From Serratia sp. Ag1 (GTDB taxonomy: Bacteria > Pseudomonadota > Gammaproteobacteria > Enterobacterales > Enterobacteriaceae), in NCBI RefSeq assembly GCF_000743355.1, contig NZ_JQEI01000004.1, forward strand, positions 1-64,000: a stretch of 64,000 nt of DNA. Reading direction: 5' to 3'. Shown one piece after another: positions 19,573 through 29,367 of the stretch. The notes beneath the pieces are model-generated. The model had not been told where the DNA came from. It did no database searches and was given only the letters and a program-made list of their open reading frames with translations. How positions within the stretch are numbered: position 1 is the stretch's first letter; each line of letters begins with the position of its first letter. The position numbers and the translations under genes were made by a program.

Positions 19573-20247
19573 TCAGACGTAGAGATAGATCGCCAGAAAG
19601 TGGCACAGGCTGCCGCCGAGCACAAAACCGTGCCAGATAGCATGGCCAAAGCGAAAACGCTTCGACGCATAGAAAATCACCCCCAGCGTATACACCACGC
19701 CGCCCACCGCCAGCAGGGTGACGCCACCAATAGCCAACCGGGTAGCCAACTGATAGATCACAATCAGCGACAACCACCCCATGGTCAGATAGGTCACCAG
19801 CGATAACACTTCAAAACGGTGCGCAAATGCCAGTTTGAAAATCACGCCAAGCAATGCCAGCCCCCAGATCACCACCATCAGGCCTCTGGCTAACGGGGAG
19901 TCCAGCCCCACCAGCAGGAAAGGCGTGTAGGTTCCGGCAATCAGCAGATAAATGGCGCAGTGGTCGAATTTTTTCAGCCAGCGTTTGGCGGTTTGGTGAG
20001 GAATAGCGTGATATAAAGTAGAGGCCAGGAACAACAGAATCATGCTGCCGCCATACAGGCTATAGCTGGTAATGGCTATCGCATCAGCGCCGGTATTCAC
20101 CGCCTGAACCAGCAACAATACTAAACCGACAATGCCCAGTACCAACCCAATGCCGTGGCTGATGCTATTCGCAATCTCTTCAGCCCATGGATAAGGCTCG
20201 CCCGCAAGTTTATCAGGCCCAGCCTTTATTTGATCCGTTTTCCCCAT
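19573..20247 (-). CDS. yqfA: Hemolysin III / TrhA family membrane protein YqfA
   Basis: 224 residues from ATG 20245-20247 ([14 protein letters not shown]), with GAGGA 10 bases upstream. A GTG three codons earlier is possible but sits against the ribosome-binding site. PAQR-like, about seven membrane segments, with the family's polar residues in [42 protein letters not shown] and NHxx-type [16 protein letters not shown]. Its cellular role is not firmly known; it has been linked to membrane fluidity homeostasis in E. coli. Confidence 0.9.
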   Translation of the reverse strand: MGKTDQIKAGPDKLAGEPYPWAEEIANSISHGIGLVLGIVGLVLLLVQAVNTGADAIAITSYSLYGGSMILLFLASTLYHAIPHQTAKRWLKKFDHCAIYLLIAGTYTPFLLVGLDSPLARGLMVVIWGLALLGVIFKLAFAHRFEVLSLVTYLTMGWLSLIVIYQLATRLAIGGVTLLAVGGVVYTLGVIFYASKRFRFGHAIWHGFVLGGSLCHFLAIYLYV

Positions 20248-20321
20248 AATGCGCACATCCTCAGAGCAGCCAATATTGTTTGAAATTACTGCAAAAGAGC
20301 TTAACTGAGAATAATTTCAGT

Positions 20322-20333
20322 GTACACGTGTAC
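20322..20333. promoter_or_regulatory. Perfect 12-base palindrome, possible operator
   Basis: GTACACGTGTAC lies between the divergent yqfA and HD-domain genes, about 75 bases from the yqfA start and 110 from the other. The surrounding TGTACACGTGTACG extends it imperfectly. The regulator is unknown. Confidence 0.35.
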
Positions 20334-20443
20334 GCTAAAATAAAAATGTGAGTGCTTGTAACACCACCGCCAACGTCGAAATTATCAGCTCGCTGAGCTA
20401 CAATCGGCGGGCTTTTCCCGCTACTAACCTTGAGGTTTGCCCC

Positions 20444-21052
20444 ATGTCATCTGCTGTACCCGCCTTAGATTTTGGTTCCATGACTCAAGTGATTCACTTC
20501 CTGATGGAAATCGACAAACTGAAAGATGTTCAGCGCCGAACCAAAGTGCTGGGTAGCCAACGTCAGGAAAACTCGGCTGAACACAGTTGGCACTTTGCCA
20601 TTGCCGCATTAAGCCTGGCACCTTATGCCAGTGCAGAGGTCGATATTCAGCGAGTGATCCAGATGGCCCTACTGCACGACATCGTTGAGATCGATGCCGG
20701 TGATGTGATGGTTTACAATCTGGCAGCGCGTGCGGCGATCCACGATCAGGAAGTCGCCGCAGCAAAGCGCCTGTTCGGTTTGCTGCCGGAACCTCAACGC
20801 ACCTCGTTCACCGCCTTGTGGCAGGAATATGAAGAGGGTGAAAGCGCCGATGCCCGTTTTGCGCTAGTGCTGGATCGCAGCCTGCCGATGTTGATGAACC
20901 TGCATAACAAAGGCCAAAGTTGGGTCGAAAACGGTATCAGCCTGGAACAGGTGGTGGCACGCAATGCGATGATTGCCGATATCCATCCTGAGCTGTGGCA
21001 GCATTTGCACCACCACTTGCAGGACGCACAGCGCAAAGGCTGGCTTAAATAA
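20444..21052 (+). CDS. HD-domain phosphohydrolase
   Basis: 202 residues from ATG 20444 (MSSAVPALDFGSMTQVIHFL), with GAGG at 20432. The HD-superfamily metal ligands are visible as H in QENSAEHSWHFA and HD in ALLHDIVEIDAGD, with a later Asp in LVLDRSLPML. The family (HD_3) includes 5'-nucleotidases of the YfbR type, but the sequence is not YfbR itself and the substrate is unknown. Not part of the usual E. coli order here: it lies between yqfA and ygfF. Confidence 0.8.
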   Translation: MSSAVPALDFGSMTQVIHFLMEIDKLKDVQRRTKVLGSQRQENSAEHSWHFAIAALSLAPYASAEVDIQRVIQMALLHDIVEIDAGDVMVYNLAARAAIHDQEVAAAKRLFGLLPEPQRTSFTALWQEYEEGESADARFALVLDRSLPMLMNLHNKGQSWVENGISLEQVVARNAMIADIHPELWQHLHHHLQDAQRKGWLK

Positions 21053-21060
21053 ATGTAGCG

Positions 21061-21082
21061 AGGGTGCTCCCACTGGCACCCT
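21061..21082. terminator. Hairpin between convergent genes
   Basis: AGGGTGC / GCACCCT stem with an eight-base loop, 8 bases after the HD gene stop and 7 before the end of ygfF. Likely serves both strands. Confidence 0.5.
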
Positions 21083-21089
21083 ACTTAAT

Positions 21090-21836
21090 TCAGCGCCCGC
21101 CGGAAGCCTCGATAAAACTGCCGGTCACGTAAGAGGCCGCATCAGAAAGCAACCAGGCAATCGCTTCAGCCACTTCCTCCGGTTGACCACCACGCTGCAT
21201 CGGTAACAGCGTTTTCACCCGATCCACACGCCCCGGTTCACCGCCGCTGGCATGCATTTCGGTATAGATACAACCTGGCCGCACGCCGTTGACGCGGATC
21301 CCCTGTGCTGCTACTTCCAACGCCAGACCGGTAGTCAGCGTATCCACTGCCCCTTTCGACGCAGCATAATCGATGTACTCCCACGGAGAACCCAAACGCG
21401 CCGCAGCAGAGGAAACATTGACGATCGCCCCGCCCTTGCCACCGTGGCGCAGCGCCATACGCTTTACCGCTTCGCGGCAGCAGAGGAAATAACCGGTGAC
21501 GTTGGTAGTCAACACCTTATTGATCCGCTCGGCGGTGAGTTGCTCAATCCCGGCCTGTTGGAACAGAATACCGGCGTTATTCACCAGAGCATCTATCGGG
21601 CCAAGCGCCTGTTCCAGGGCGGCGAACATCGCCACCACCTGATCTTCCTCGGCGACATTGGCCTGCAGAGCCAACGCCTTGCCACCTTGTTCACGGATCT
21701 GCGCAACTACCTGCTCCGCCGCAGCCCGATCTTGCAGGTAGTTCACGCCAACCGCATAACCCTGCCTGGCCAGTAATAATGCCGTTGCGCGGCCTATACC
21801 ACGGCTAGCGCCGGTCACTAATGCCACTTTAGTCAT
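21090..21836 (-). CDS. ygfF: Short-chain dehydrogenase YgfF
   Basis: 248 residues. Rossmann TGASRGIG near residues 8-15, NNAG near 90, catalytic Ser in NVSSAAARL and the YxxxK motif as YAASK. The C-terminal third (RPGCIYTEMHASGGEPGRVD, YVTGSFIEASGG) follows E. coli YgfF closely, and the gene occupies the same site beside gcvP. A glucose-dehydrogenase-like activity has been proposed for E. coli YgfF, but the natural substrate is unknown. Confidence 0.88.
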   Translation of the reverse strand: MTKVALVTGASRGIGRATALLLARQGYAVGVNYLQDRAAAEQVVAQIREQGGKALALQANVAEEDQVVAMFAALEQALGPIDALVNNAGILFQQAGIEQLTAERINKVLTTNVTGYFLCCREAVKRMALRHGGKGGAIVNVSSAAARLGSPWEYIDYAASKGAVDTLTTGLALEVAAQGIRVNGVRPGCIYTEMHASGGEPGRVDRVKTLLPMQRGGQPEEVAEAIAWLLSDAASYVTGSFIEASGGR

Positions 21837-21862
21837 GCCTGTTCCTCCCTCTTTAACGCATT

Positions 21863-21893
21863 AAAAAGGGACACAGCATCATGCAGCGTCCCT
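21863..21893 (-). terminator. Terminator of the gcvTHP operon
   Basis: Leftward AGGGAC / GTCCCT stem with inner pairing and a following TTTTTAA, about 25 bases after the gcvP stop. Confidence 0.75.
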
Positions 21894-21919
21894 CGGCTAT
21901 CGCTTTGGCGAGCCCGGTG

Positions 21920-24799
21920 TTATTCGTATTCGCTCATTGGTACGCAAGAGCAGAACAGATTACGATCGCCATAGACGTCATCAAGGCGCTTCACGCTCGG
22001 CCAGTACTTGTTCTCACGTACGCCAGCCAGCGGGAACACCGCCAGTTCGCGGCTGTATGCATGCTGCCAGTCGCTAACCAGTTCAGCCTGAATATGCGGC
22101 GCATTGACCAGTGGGTTATCATCCAGCGGCCATTCACCTTGGTGTACACGATCGATTTCACCACGAATCGCCAGCATGGCGTCGATAAAGCGATCCAGCT
22201 CCACTTTGCTCTCCGACTCGGTCGGTTCCACCATCAGCGTGCCCGCAACCGGGAATGACATGGTCGGCGCATGGAAACCATAGTCAATCAAGCGCTTGGC
22301 GATATCCATTTCGCTGATACCGGTCTGCTCTTTCAGCGGACGAATATCCAGAATACACTCGTGCGCCACACGATGATCGCGACCGGTATACAGCACCGGA
22401 TAAGCCTCTTTCAGACGAGTGGCGATGTAGTTAGCATTCAGGATCGCCACCTGGCTGGCCTGCTTCAAACCTTCTGCCCCCATCATGCGAATATACATCC
22501 AGCTAATCGGCAGGATTGAGGCGCTGCCGAACGGTGCGGCAGACACCGCACCCTGCTGCGTGGTAACGCCGTCGATCTGCACCACGCTGTGCCCTGGCAC
22601 GAACGGTGCCAAATGCGCTTTGACGCCGATCGGCCCCATGCCTGGGCCGCCGCCACCGTGTGGGATACAGAACGTTTTATGCAGGTTAAGGTGTGAGACA
22701 TCAGCGCCGATATAGCCCGGCGTGGTAATCCCCACCTGAGCGTTCATGTTGGCACCGTCGAGATACACCTGACCGCCGAACTGATGCACTATCTGGCACA
22801 CTTCGCGAATGGTCTCTTCATACACACCGTGGGTTGACGGGTAGGTCACCATGATACAGGAGAGTTCGTCCCCGGCCTGCTCCGCCTTCATGCGCAGATC
22901 GTGCAGATCGATGTTGCCGTTCTTATCGCAGGCCACCACCACCACGCTCATACCCGCCATCTGGGCAGAAGCCGGGTTGGTGCCGTGCGCCGAACTTGGG
23001 ATCAGGCAGAGATGGCGGCCTGCTTCGTTGCGGCTTTCGTGGTAACGGCGGATCGCCAGCAAACCGGCATATTCCCCTTGTGCACCAGAGTTAGGCTGCA
23101 TGCATACCGCATCGTAACCGGTCAGTTGCACCAGCCATTGTGAGAGTTGACCAATCATCTGCTGGTAACCCGCCGCCTGCTCTGGCGGGCAGAACGGATG
23201 CAGTTCGGCAAATTCAGGCCAGGTAATCGGGATCATTTCCGCCGCCGCATTCAGCTTCATGGTGCAAGAACCCAGCGGGATCATAGCCTGATTCAGCGCC
23301 AAGTCTTTACGCTCCAAGCGATGCATGTAACGCATCATCTCGGTTTCGCTGTGGTAACGGTTAAACACCGGATGGGTGAGGATCGGGTCTTTACGCAGCA
23401 TCGCCGCCGGGATCGACGAGCGACCGCCGCTAACTGCCGTGTCTAACGTGTCGATATCCAGGCCGTGGTTCTCCCCCACCAGCACGGCAAACAGTGCCTG
23501 GACATCTTCGCGTGAAGTGGCTTCATCCAGCGTGATGCCCACTGCGCCGTGAATATCAGTGCGTAGGTTGATACCGAAACTCAACGCACGCTCCAGCACC
23601 GCCGCTTTGTCTTTCACTTCCACGGTTAGGGTATCGAACCAGGTTTTATGGCGCAGAGACAAACCCGCCTGTTGCAGGCCAGCAGCCAGAATATCGGTCA
23701 GGCGATGGATGCGCCCGGCGATACGCTGCAGGCCCTGCGGGCCATGGTACACCGCGTACAGGCTGGCGATATTGGCCAGCAGCACCTGCGACGTACAGAT
23801 ATTCGAGTTAGCCTTTTCACGGCGGATATGTTGCTCACGCGTCTGCATCGCCATGCGCAGCGCGGTGTTACCGGCCGCATCGCGAGAAACACCGATGATC
23901 CGGCCCGGCATGGAGCGTTTGAATTCGTCACGGCAGGCGAAGAATGCCGCGTGTGGGCCGCCATATCCCATCGGCACCCCAAAGCGCTGCGCGGAGCCAA
24001 ACACCACATCGGCGCCCTGTTTACCCGGCGCGGCCAACAGCACCAGCGCCATCATATCCGCCGCCATGCTGGTAATGATTTTGCGGTTTTTCAGCTCAGC
24101 CAGCAAGGCGCTGTAGTCATGCAATTCACCGGTAGTGCCGACCTGCTGCAGCAACACGCCGAACACGCCTTGCAGTTCCAGTACCTTCGCAGGTTGATCG
24201 ACAATGACTTCAAAGCCAAAAGTTTCGGCCCGAGTGCGCACCACGTCGAGCGTTTGCGGGTGTACATCGTCAGCCACAAAGAAACGGTTAGCGTCTTTCA
24301 GCTTGCTGGCGCGTTTAGCCAGCGCCATCGCTTCTGCAGCGGCAGTCGCCTCATCCAACAATGAAGCAGAAGCCAGATCCAGCCCGGTCAAATCGAGCGT
24401 AACGGTCTGGAAGTTAAGCAGCGCCTCCAAACGCCCCTGCGACACCTCTGGCTGATAAGGTGTGTAAGCGGTGTACCAACCCGGGTTTTCCAGCATATTA
24501 CGCAGGATCACTGGCGGCGTCAGCACCGCGCTGTAGCCCATACCGATATAGGATTTGTAGCACTGATTCTGGGCAGCAATCGCCTTCAACTCGGCCAATG
24601 CCTGATGTTCAGTGACCGCATCACCCACAGGTGGTGGCCCAGGCAGTTGAATGTCTGCTGGCACGATCTGTTCAATGAGCGCGTTGAGTGAACGAGCCCC
24701 CACGGCTGCCAGCATCTGCTGTTGTTGCTGCGCAGAAGGGCCAATGTGGCGTTCAATAAACGCTTCGCTGTGTTCGAGTTGGCTGAGTGTCTGGGTCAT
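21920..24799 (-). CDS. gcvP: Glycine dehydrogenase (decarboxylating), P-protein
   Basis: 959 residues, as in E. coli (957). It decarboxylates glycine with pyridoxal phosphate and passes the aminomethyl group to lipoyl-GcvH. The PLP lysine lies in [20 protein letters not shown] at about residue 708, and a glycine-rich loop follows. Last gene of gcvT-gcvH-gcvP. The 91-base gap to gcvH holds a terminator-like hairpin, which could lower gcvP expression relative to gcvH. Confidence 0.97.
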   Translation of the reverse strand: MTQTLSQLEHSEAFIERHIGPSAQQQQQMLAAVGARSLNALIEQIVPADIQLPGPPPVGDAVTEHQALAELKAIAAQNQCYKSYIGMGYSAVLTPPVILRNMLENPGWYTAYTPYQPEVSQGRLEALLNFQTVTLDLTGLDLASASLLDEATAAAEAMALAKRASKLKDANRFFVADDVHPQTLDVVRTRAETFGFEVIVDQPAKVLELQGVFGVLLQQVGTTGELHDYSALLAELKNRKIITSMAADMMALVLLAAPGKQGADVVFGSAQRFGVPMGYGGPHAAFFACRDEFKRSMPGRIIGVSRDAAGNTALRMAMQTREQHIRREKANSNICTSQVLLANIASLYAVYHGPQGLQRIAGRIHRLTDILAAGLQQAGLSLRHKTWFDTLTVEVKDKAAVLERALSFGINLRTDIHGAVGITLDEATSREDVQALFAVLVGENHGLDIDTLDTAVSGGRSSIPAAMLRKDPILTHPVFNRYHSETEMMRYMHRLERKDLALNQAMIPLGSCTMKLNAAAEMIPITWPEFAELHPFCPPEQAAGYQQMIGQLSQWLVQLTGYDAVCMQPNSGAQGEYAGLLAIRRYHESRNEAGRHLCLIPSSAHGTNPASAQMAGMSVVVVACDKNGNIDLHDLRMKAEQAGDELSCIMVTYPSTHGVYEETIREVCQIVHQFGGQVYLDGANMNAQVGITTPGYIGADVSHLNLHKTFCIPHGGGGPGMGPIGVKAHLAPFVPGHSVVQIDGVTTQQGAVSAAPFGSASILPISWMYIRMMGAEGLKQASQVAILNANYIATRLKEAYPVLYTGRDHRVAHECILDIRPLKEQTGISEMDIAKRLIDYGFHAPTMSFPVAGTLMVEPTESESKVELDRFIDAMLAIRGEIDRVHQGEWPLDDNPLVNAPHIQAELVSDWQHAYSRELAVFPLAGVRENKYWPSVKRLDDVYGDRNLFCSCVPMSEYE

Positions 24800-24851
24800 T
24801 GCTACAAATTCCTGAATGCTTGCGGGGTACGGGATAATGCCTTAACTACAA

Positions 24852-24883
24852 AACGCCCCGCGATGGGTCACATGCGGGGCGTT
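24852..24883 (-). terminator. Intercistronic hairpin between gcvH and gcvP
   Basis: Leftward AACGCCCCGC / GCGGGGCGTT, a perfect ten-base-pair stem with a 12-base loop, followed by TTGTAGTT. Only 7 bases separate it from the gcvH stop. It could attenuate transcription into gcvP or protect the upstream message. Confidence 0.7.
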
Positions 24884-24890
24884 AAAGGTG

Positions 24891-25277
24891 CTACTCGTCG
24901 ATGGAGGCCTGGTACGCATCCGCATCGAGCAGATCGTCCAGCTCAGCTTCGTCAGAAGCCTTGATGCGGAACAGCCAACCATCACCGTACGGCTCGCTGT
25001 TGACCAGCTCCGGAGAAGCCTCCAGCTCGCCGTTAACGGCAATGATTTCACCGCTGATTGGCGCATAAATATCAGAAGCCGCCTTCACCGACTCCGCTAC
25101 GGCACAATCATCACCGGCGGAAACGGTGCTACCCACTTCCGGCAGATCGACAAAGACCATATCACCCAGCAGCTCTTGCGCGTGTTCGGTGATCCCTACC
25201 ACATATTCGCCGTTACCTTCGTCGCGCACCCACTCATGGGATGCGGCATATTTCAGTTCGGTTGGCACATTGCTCAT
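24891..25277 (-). CDS. gcvH: Glycine cleavage system H protein
   Basis: 128 residues. Lipoyl carrier; the lipoylated lysine is Lys65 in [19 protein letters not shown]. It shuttles the methylamine intermediate between GcvP, GcvT and lipoamide dehydrogenase. Starts 28 bases after the gcvT stop. Confidence 0.97.
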   Translation of the reverse strand: MSNVPTELKYAASHEWVRDEGNGEYVVGITEHAQELLGDMVFVDLPEVGSTVSAGDDCAVAESVKAASDIYAPISGEIIAVNGELEASPELVNSEPYGDGWLFRIKASDEAELDDLLDADAYQASIDE

Positions 25278-25305
25278 TGGCCTGCTACTCCTTCAAAAAT
25301 AGAAA

Positions 25306-26403
25306 CTAGTTGATCAGTGATTTACCGGCACGCACAAAACCGGGTTTAGTCACTTTTACTGGCATTTCCCGGTTGCGAATCTGGACAACCGCATGCTCGC
25401 CGATACCGGCAGGAACACGCGCCAACGCAATACTATAGCCCAAGGTCGGTGAGAAGGAGCCGCTGGTAATCACACCTTCGTACAACTGACCGGCGGCATT
25501 GGTGAAACGCACTGGCAGCTCATTACGCAATACGCCTTTCTCCGTCATGACCAGACCGACCAACTGTTCGGTGCCCAGCTCGCGCTGCTTTTCCAGCGCC
25601 TCACGGCCAATAAACTGACGATCCTGCGGTTCCCAGGCGATAGTCCAGCCCATGTTGGCAGCCAGCGGAGAAATCCCCTCGTCCATTTCCTGGCCGTAAA
25701 GGTTCATACCCGCTTCCAGGCGCAGAGTATCGCGCGCGCCCAGCCCGGCAGGTTTGACGCCAGCAGCCAGCAGTTGCTGCCAGAAATCGACCGCACGCTC
25801 TTTTGGCAGGGCAATTTCATAGCCTGCTTCACCGGTGTAACCGGTGGTGGCAATAAACAGATCCCCGGCCTGCACGCCAAAGAAGGGCTTCATCCCTTCT
25901 ACTGCCTGCTTTTGCTGTGGGGTAAACAAGGTGGCAGCACGCTCTTTAGCCTGAGGGCCCTGCACCGCGATCAACGCCAGATCGTCACGCACTGCCAGTT
26001 CAACACCGTAGGGCGCAGCATGCTGTTCGATCCAGGCCAAGTCTTTGTCGCGCGTGGCGGAGTTCACCACCAGACGGAAATAGTCTTCGGTAAAGAAGTA
26101 AACAATCAGATCGTCAATCACGCCGCCGGACGCATTCAGCATACCGCTATACAGCGCTTTACCCGATTGAGTGAGTTTGGCGACATCGTTCGCCAGCAGA
26201 TAACGCAGAAATTCGTGCGTACGGGCACCGTGCAGATCCACGATGGTCATGTGGGAAACATCAAACATGCCCGCATCCTGGCGCACGTTGTGGTGCTCAT
26301 CAAGCTGAGAACCGTAATGCAGTGGCATCATCCAGCCATGAAAATCGACCATGCGCGCGCCACACGCCACGTGCTGATCGTACAATGGGGTTTGCTTTGC
26401 CAT
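25306..26403 (-). CDS. gcvT: Glycine cleavage system aminomethyltransferase, T protein
   Basis: 365 residues from ATG 26401-26403 ([20 protein letters not shown]), with AGAGGG upstream; an ATG-like start seven codons earlier (MSGKREK) is not conserved. It transfers the C1 unit from lipoyl-GcvH to tetrahydrofolate. The family's catalytic Asp lies in MFDVSHM (about residue 53), and the folate-binding core is intact. First gene of the gcv operon, in E. coli regulated by GcvA, Lrp and PurR; those sites were not identified here. Confidence 0.97.
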   Translation of the reverse strand: MAKQTPLYDQHVACGARMVDFHGWMMPLHYGSQLDEHHNVRQDAGMFDVSHMTIVDLHGARTHEFLRYLLANDVAKLTQSGKALYSGMLNASGGVIDDLIVYFFTEDYFRLVVNSATRDKDLAWIEQHAAPYGVELAVRDDLALIAVQGPQAKERAATLFTPQQKQAVEGMKPFFGVQAGDLFIATTGYTGEAGYEIALPKERAVDFWQQLLAAGVKPAGLGARDTLRLEAGMNLYGQEMDEGISPLAANMGWTIAWEPQDRQFIGREALEKQRELGTEQLVGLVMTEKGVLRNELPVRFTNAAGQLYEGVITSGSFSPTLGYSIALARVPAGIGEHAVVQIRNREMPVKVTKPGFVRAGKSLIN

Positions 26404-26907
26404 CTTTTCCCTCTTTCCACTCAAATAGCCGAAGACAGGGTGTTGCTACGCAATGAGACAGGAGTGGCTCGTGGAACATTTCACGGGCCTGACTGCGCGG
26501 CACACGCTGACTGCTCAATACACCTTGCCGTGCCGGTACAACAAACCAGCATGGCGCAAACGATACCTTGGCCTTGAACTTACCACTGAACGAGCACGTT
26601 AACCATAAGTTAAAATATACTCAACCTCGTCCAAGGGCCGAAAATCCTTACGCTAATGTGTAGAGTTTTTCACTGAAAAAATGCGTTTCAATACACAAAA
26701 ATCACAATTAAAGCAGTATAAAACCGAATTCATGTAACAAAAAGGCGCTCAACTGGAGAGTTTTGGCTTTCTATTGTCAGCCATAGAATTAGAAAAAGTA
26801 ATGATAGAAAACAGCTGAAATTAGAATTTCTCAAATGAAGGGATAAGAAAAACCACAACGGCCAAGCGAAAAATTTTAATGCGGGGAAATAAAAGGGTAA
26901 AAGCGAA
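26404..26907 (-). promoter_or_regulatory. gcvT upstream region
   Basis: About 500 bases, strongly AT-rich in 26640-26900, upstream of the gcv operon. It should carry the promoter and activator sites. I looked for the conserved glycine-riboswitch strings and saw none. No gene seen; a 72-codon frame at 26300-26518 runs into gcvT from upstream and is not protein-like. Confidence 0.5.
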
Positions 26908-26930
26908 GAAGCCAGCAATTTGCTGGCTTC
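26908..26930 (-). terminator. Terminator after ubiI
   Basis: Perfect GAAGCCAGCA / TGCTGGCTTC stem with a three-base loop, ten bases after the ubiI stop, then a T-rich tail. Separates the pepP-ubiH-ubiI unit from gcvT. Confidence 0.8.
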
Positions 26931-26940
26931 TGTACAGTAG

Positions 26941-28143
26941 TTATACCAACCACTCAGGCAAATCGTTCAGCCCCATCGCCTGGCGCACCAGTTTGGGCTT
27001 CACGCCCGGCAGGCTGTCTGCCAAGCGCAGGCCAACATCGCGCAGCAGTTTTTTGGCCGGGTTATTGCCAGCAAACAGCTCGCGGAACCCTTGCATACTG
27101 GCCAACATCACTGCAGCACCATGCTTGCGACGGCGTTCATAACGGCGCAGATACAAATGTTGGCCGATATCTTTGCCCTGACGTTGCAAGCGTTTCAGTT
27201 CGGATATCAGTTCGGCAGCATCCATAAAGCCCAGATTCACCCCTTGCCCGGCCAACGGATGCACGGTGTGGGCCGCATCCCCCACCAACGCCAAGCGATG
27301 GGCAGCAAAACTACGGGCATAACGCCCGGTGAGCGGGAAGGTCAGGCGTTCACTTTCCAGCACACAGTTGCCCAAGCGCATATCAAAGGCCATGGCGAGT
27401 TCGCGGTTAAAAGCTGCGGCTTCAAGCTGCTTTAACCGTTCCGCTGCTTCCGGGACCACTGACCAGACGATAGAACTCAGATGCGGATCGCTAAAAGGCA
27501 GGAAGGCCAGAATACCATCACCGTGGAAAACCTGACGCGCGGTAGCCAAGTGGGGCTCTTCGGTGCGGATAGTGGCGACTAGCGCGCTGTGACGATAGTC
27601 CCAGAACGTCAGCGGAATATCGGCCTGCTGGCGTAGCCAGGAATTGGCACCGTCGGCCCCAACCAGCAACCGAGCGGTCAGCATACGGCCATCTTCCAAC
27701 GTGACAAAAGCATCGTTCTCACCCCAGGCCACCTGTTTCAGCGCCGCAGGGGCAATGAGAGTGACGTCGGCCAGCGTTTGCGCCTTTTTCCATAGCGCCT
27801 GCTGAATCACGTCATTTTCAATGATATGACCCAAATGGTTGAAGCCGCATTCATCGCCGCGAAAGGCGATCTTGCCGAAGCTGTCTCGATCCCACACTTC
27901 CATGGCGTTATACGCGCTGGCGCGCAGGTTGAGGATCTCATCCCACACGCCAATCTGTTGCAGCAGACGCTCGCTGGCGGCGTTAATGGCGGAGACGCGC
28001 AGCGCCGGTTGTGCCTGCAGCGGCGATACTTCCGGCTGCCGCTGCTCCAACACCGCCACGCGCAGGCCACTGCCCTGCAAACCGCAGGCTAATGCCAACC
28101 CCACCATACCGCCACCGGCGATAATCACATCAAATGATTGCAT
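26941..28143 (-). CDS. ubiI: 2-octaprenylphenol hydroxylase UbiI
   Basis: 400 residues, E. coli VisC/UbiI 400. FAD monooxygenase performing the C5 hydroxylation in aerobic ubiquinone synthesis. FAD-binding GGGMVG near residues 10-15, the DG motif in LVGADGANSWLR and ALVGDAAHTVHPLAGQGVNLG near 280-300 bind the flavin. Forms an operon with ubiH and pepP; gap to ubiH 44 bases. Confidence 0.94.
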   Translation of the reverse strand: MQSFDVIIAGGGMVGLALACGLQGSGLRVAVLEQRQPEVSPLQAQPALRVSAINAASERLLQQIGVWDEILNLRASAYNAMEVWDRDSFGKIAFRGDECGFNHLGHIIENDVIQQALWKKAQTLADVTLIAPAALKQVAWGENDAFVTLEDGRMLTARLLVGADGANSWLRQQADIPLTFWDYRHSALVATIRTEEPHLATARQVFHGDGILAFLPFSDPHLSSIVWSVVPEAAERLKQLEAAAFNRELAMAFDMRLGNCVLESERLTFPLTGRYARSFAAHRLALVGDAAHTVHPLAGQGVNLGFMDAAELISELKRLQRQGKDIGQHLYLRRYERRRKHGAAVMLASMQGFRELFAGNNPAKKLLRDVGLRLADSLPGVKPKLVRQAMGLNDLPEWLV

Positions 28144-28187
28144 GCTGCTTTAATTCCTTAAATTAGCGGACATCCCAAAAGGGATAT

Positions 28188-29366
28188 TTAACGCTCAACC
28201 CAGCCCAAAGTACGTTTGGCAAAAGCGTCACGCATGGCCGGTAACTGTTCCATTGCCATCAGCCCCAGATTACGCCCGGCCACCAGCGGTGCATAATTAT
28301 TGGCAAACAGCCGGATCAAGCCGTCGGTCACGCCAACCGTTGCCTGCTGATCCTGCTGCCGCCGTTGCTGGTAACGGCTCAACACCGCATAAGCCCCCAG
28401 ATCTTCACCGGCCCGTGCCGCGTCTGCCAGCGTTTCAGCTAACGACATCACATCACGCAGGCCCAAATTGAAGCCCTGCCCGGCGATCGGGTGCAGCGTC
28501 TGCGCGGCATTCCCCACCAACGCCAAACGATGGCTGACATGCTGATTAGCCATCAGCAGGCTGAGAGGATAACTGTGGCGCTGACCCGCTTTCAGCATTT
28601 TGCCCAACCGCCAGCCAAACGCCTGCTGCAATTCAGCGAGAAAACGCGCGTCATCCCAGCTATCCACCTGTGCCCGATCTTCTCTGGCGTGACACCACAC
28701 CAGCGAGCTACGCCCCTGCGACATCGGTAACAGCGCCAGTGGCCCGTAACGGGTAAAGCGCTCAAAGGCTCGCCCCAGTGGGGCTTGCGAGGTAGTGACG
28801 TTAGCGATGGTCGCAAACTGCGGGTAATCAGATTGCTGCCACTGTACATGGCAGGCCTGCGCCAATGCCGAGCGTGAACCATCCGCCGCCACCAGCAGTT
28901 GCCCGCTTAAGCGCCGCCCGTTGTCCAACTGCACTTCAGCCTGATCCTCAGTACGCAACACATCGACCACTTTGGCCGGGCAATGCAACGTAACGCCCGG
29001 CGCTTTCGCCAACAGCGTAAACAGCCGCTGACCGGCGTCATGCAGCTCAATCACCTGCCCCAAGGCATCAACCCGATAGTCCTGCGCGCGCAGATTCACA
29101 AACCCGGCATGACCGCGATCGCTGACATGTACATGGGTGATCGCCGTGGCGCAGTCGCGCAGCGCAGGCCAGATGCCAATGCGCGCTAACTGCTGGCAGG
29201 TTCCCTGTGCCAAAGCGATAGCTCGAGCATCGAAACCGGGGTGGGTACGATCGTCGGGCCGAGTGGCCTCAACCAGATCCACCGCCACCTTGCCCTGAGT
29301 CAGGGATGAGATCGCCAACGCCAGCGTTGCACCCGCCATCCCGCCGCCAACAATGATGATGCTCAT
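28188..29366 (-). CDS. ubiH: 2-octaprenyl-6-methoxyphenol hydroxylase UbiH
   Basis: 392 residues, the E. coli length. Paralogue of UbiI acting at C1 of the ring. FAD motif IIVGGGMAGATLA at the N-terminus, VAADGSRSALA in the middle, and ALVGNAAQTLHPIAGQGFNLG near residues 275-295, where Asn stands in the first GD position as in E. coli UbiH. Starts one base from the pepP stop, indicating coupled translation. Confidence 0.94.
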   Translation of the reverse strand: MSIIIVGGGMAGATLALAISSLTQGKVAVDLVEATRPDDRTHPGFDARAIALAQGTCQQLARIGIWPALRDCATAITHVHVSDRGHAGFVNLRAQDYRVDALGQVIELHDAGQRLFTLLAKAPGVTLHCPAKVVDVLRTEDQAEVQLDNGRRLSGQLLVAADGSRSALAQACHVQWQQSDYPQFATIANVTTSQAPLGRAFERFTRYGPLALLPMSQGRSSLVWCHAREDRAQVDSWDDARFLAELQQAFGWRLGKMLKAGQRHSYPLSLLMANQHVSHRLALVGNAAQTLHPIAGQGFNLGLRDVMSLAETLADAARAGEDLGAYAVLSRYQQRRQQDQQATVGVTDGLIRLFANNYAPLVAGRNLGLMAMEQLPAMRDAFAKRTLGWVER

Positions 29367-29367
29367 A

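Noticed and set aside
26404-26640. Possible glycine riboswitch ahead of gcvT
   Set aside because: The conserved aptamer strings are not seen, and I know of no such riboswitch ahead of gcvTHP in E. coli.
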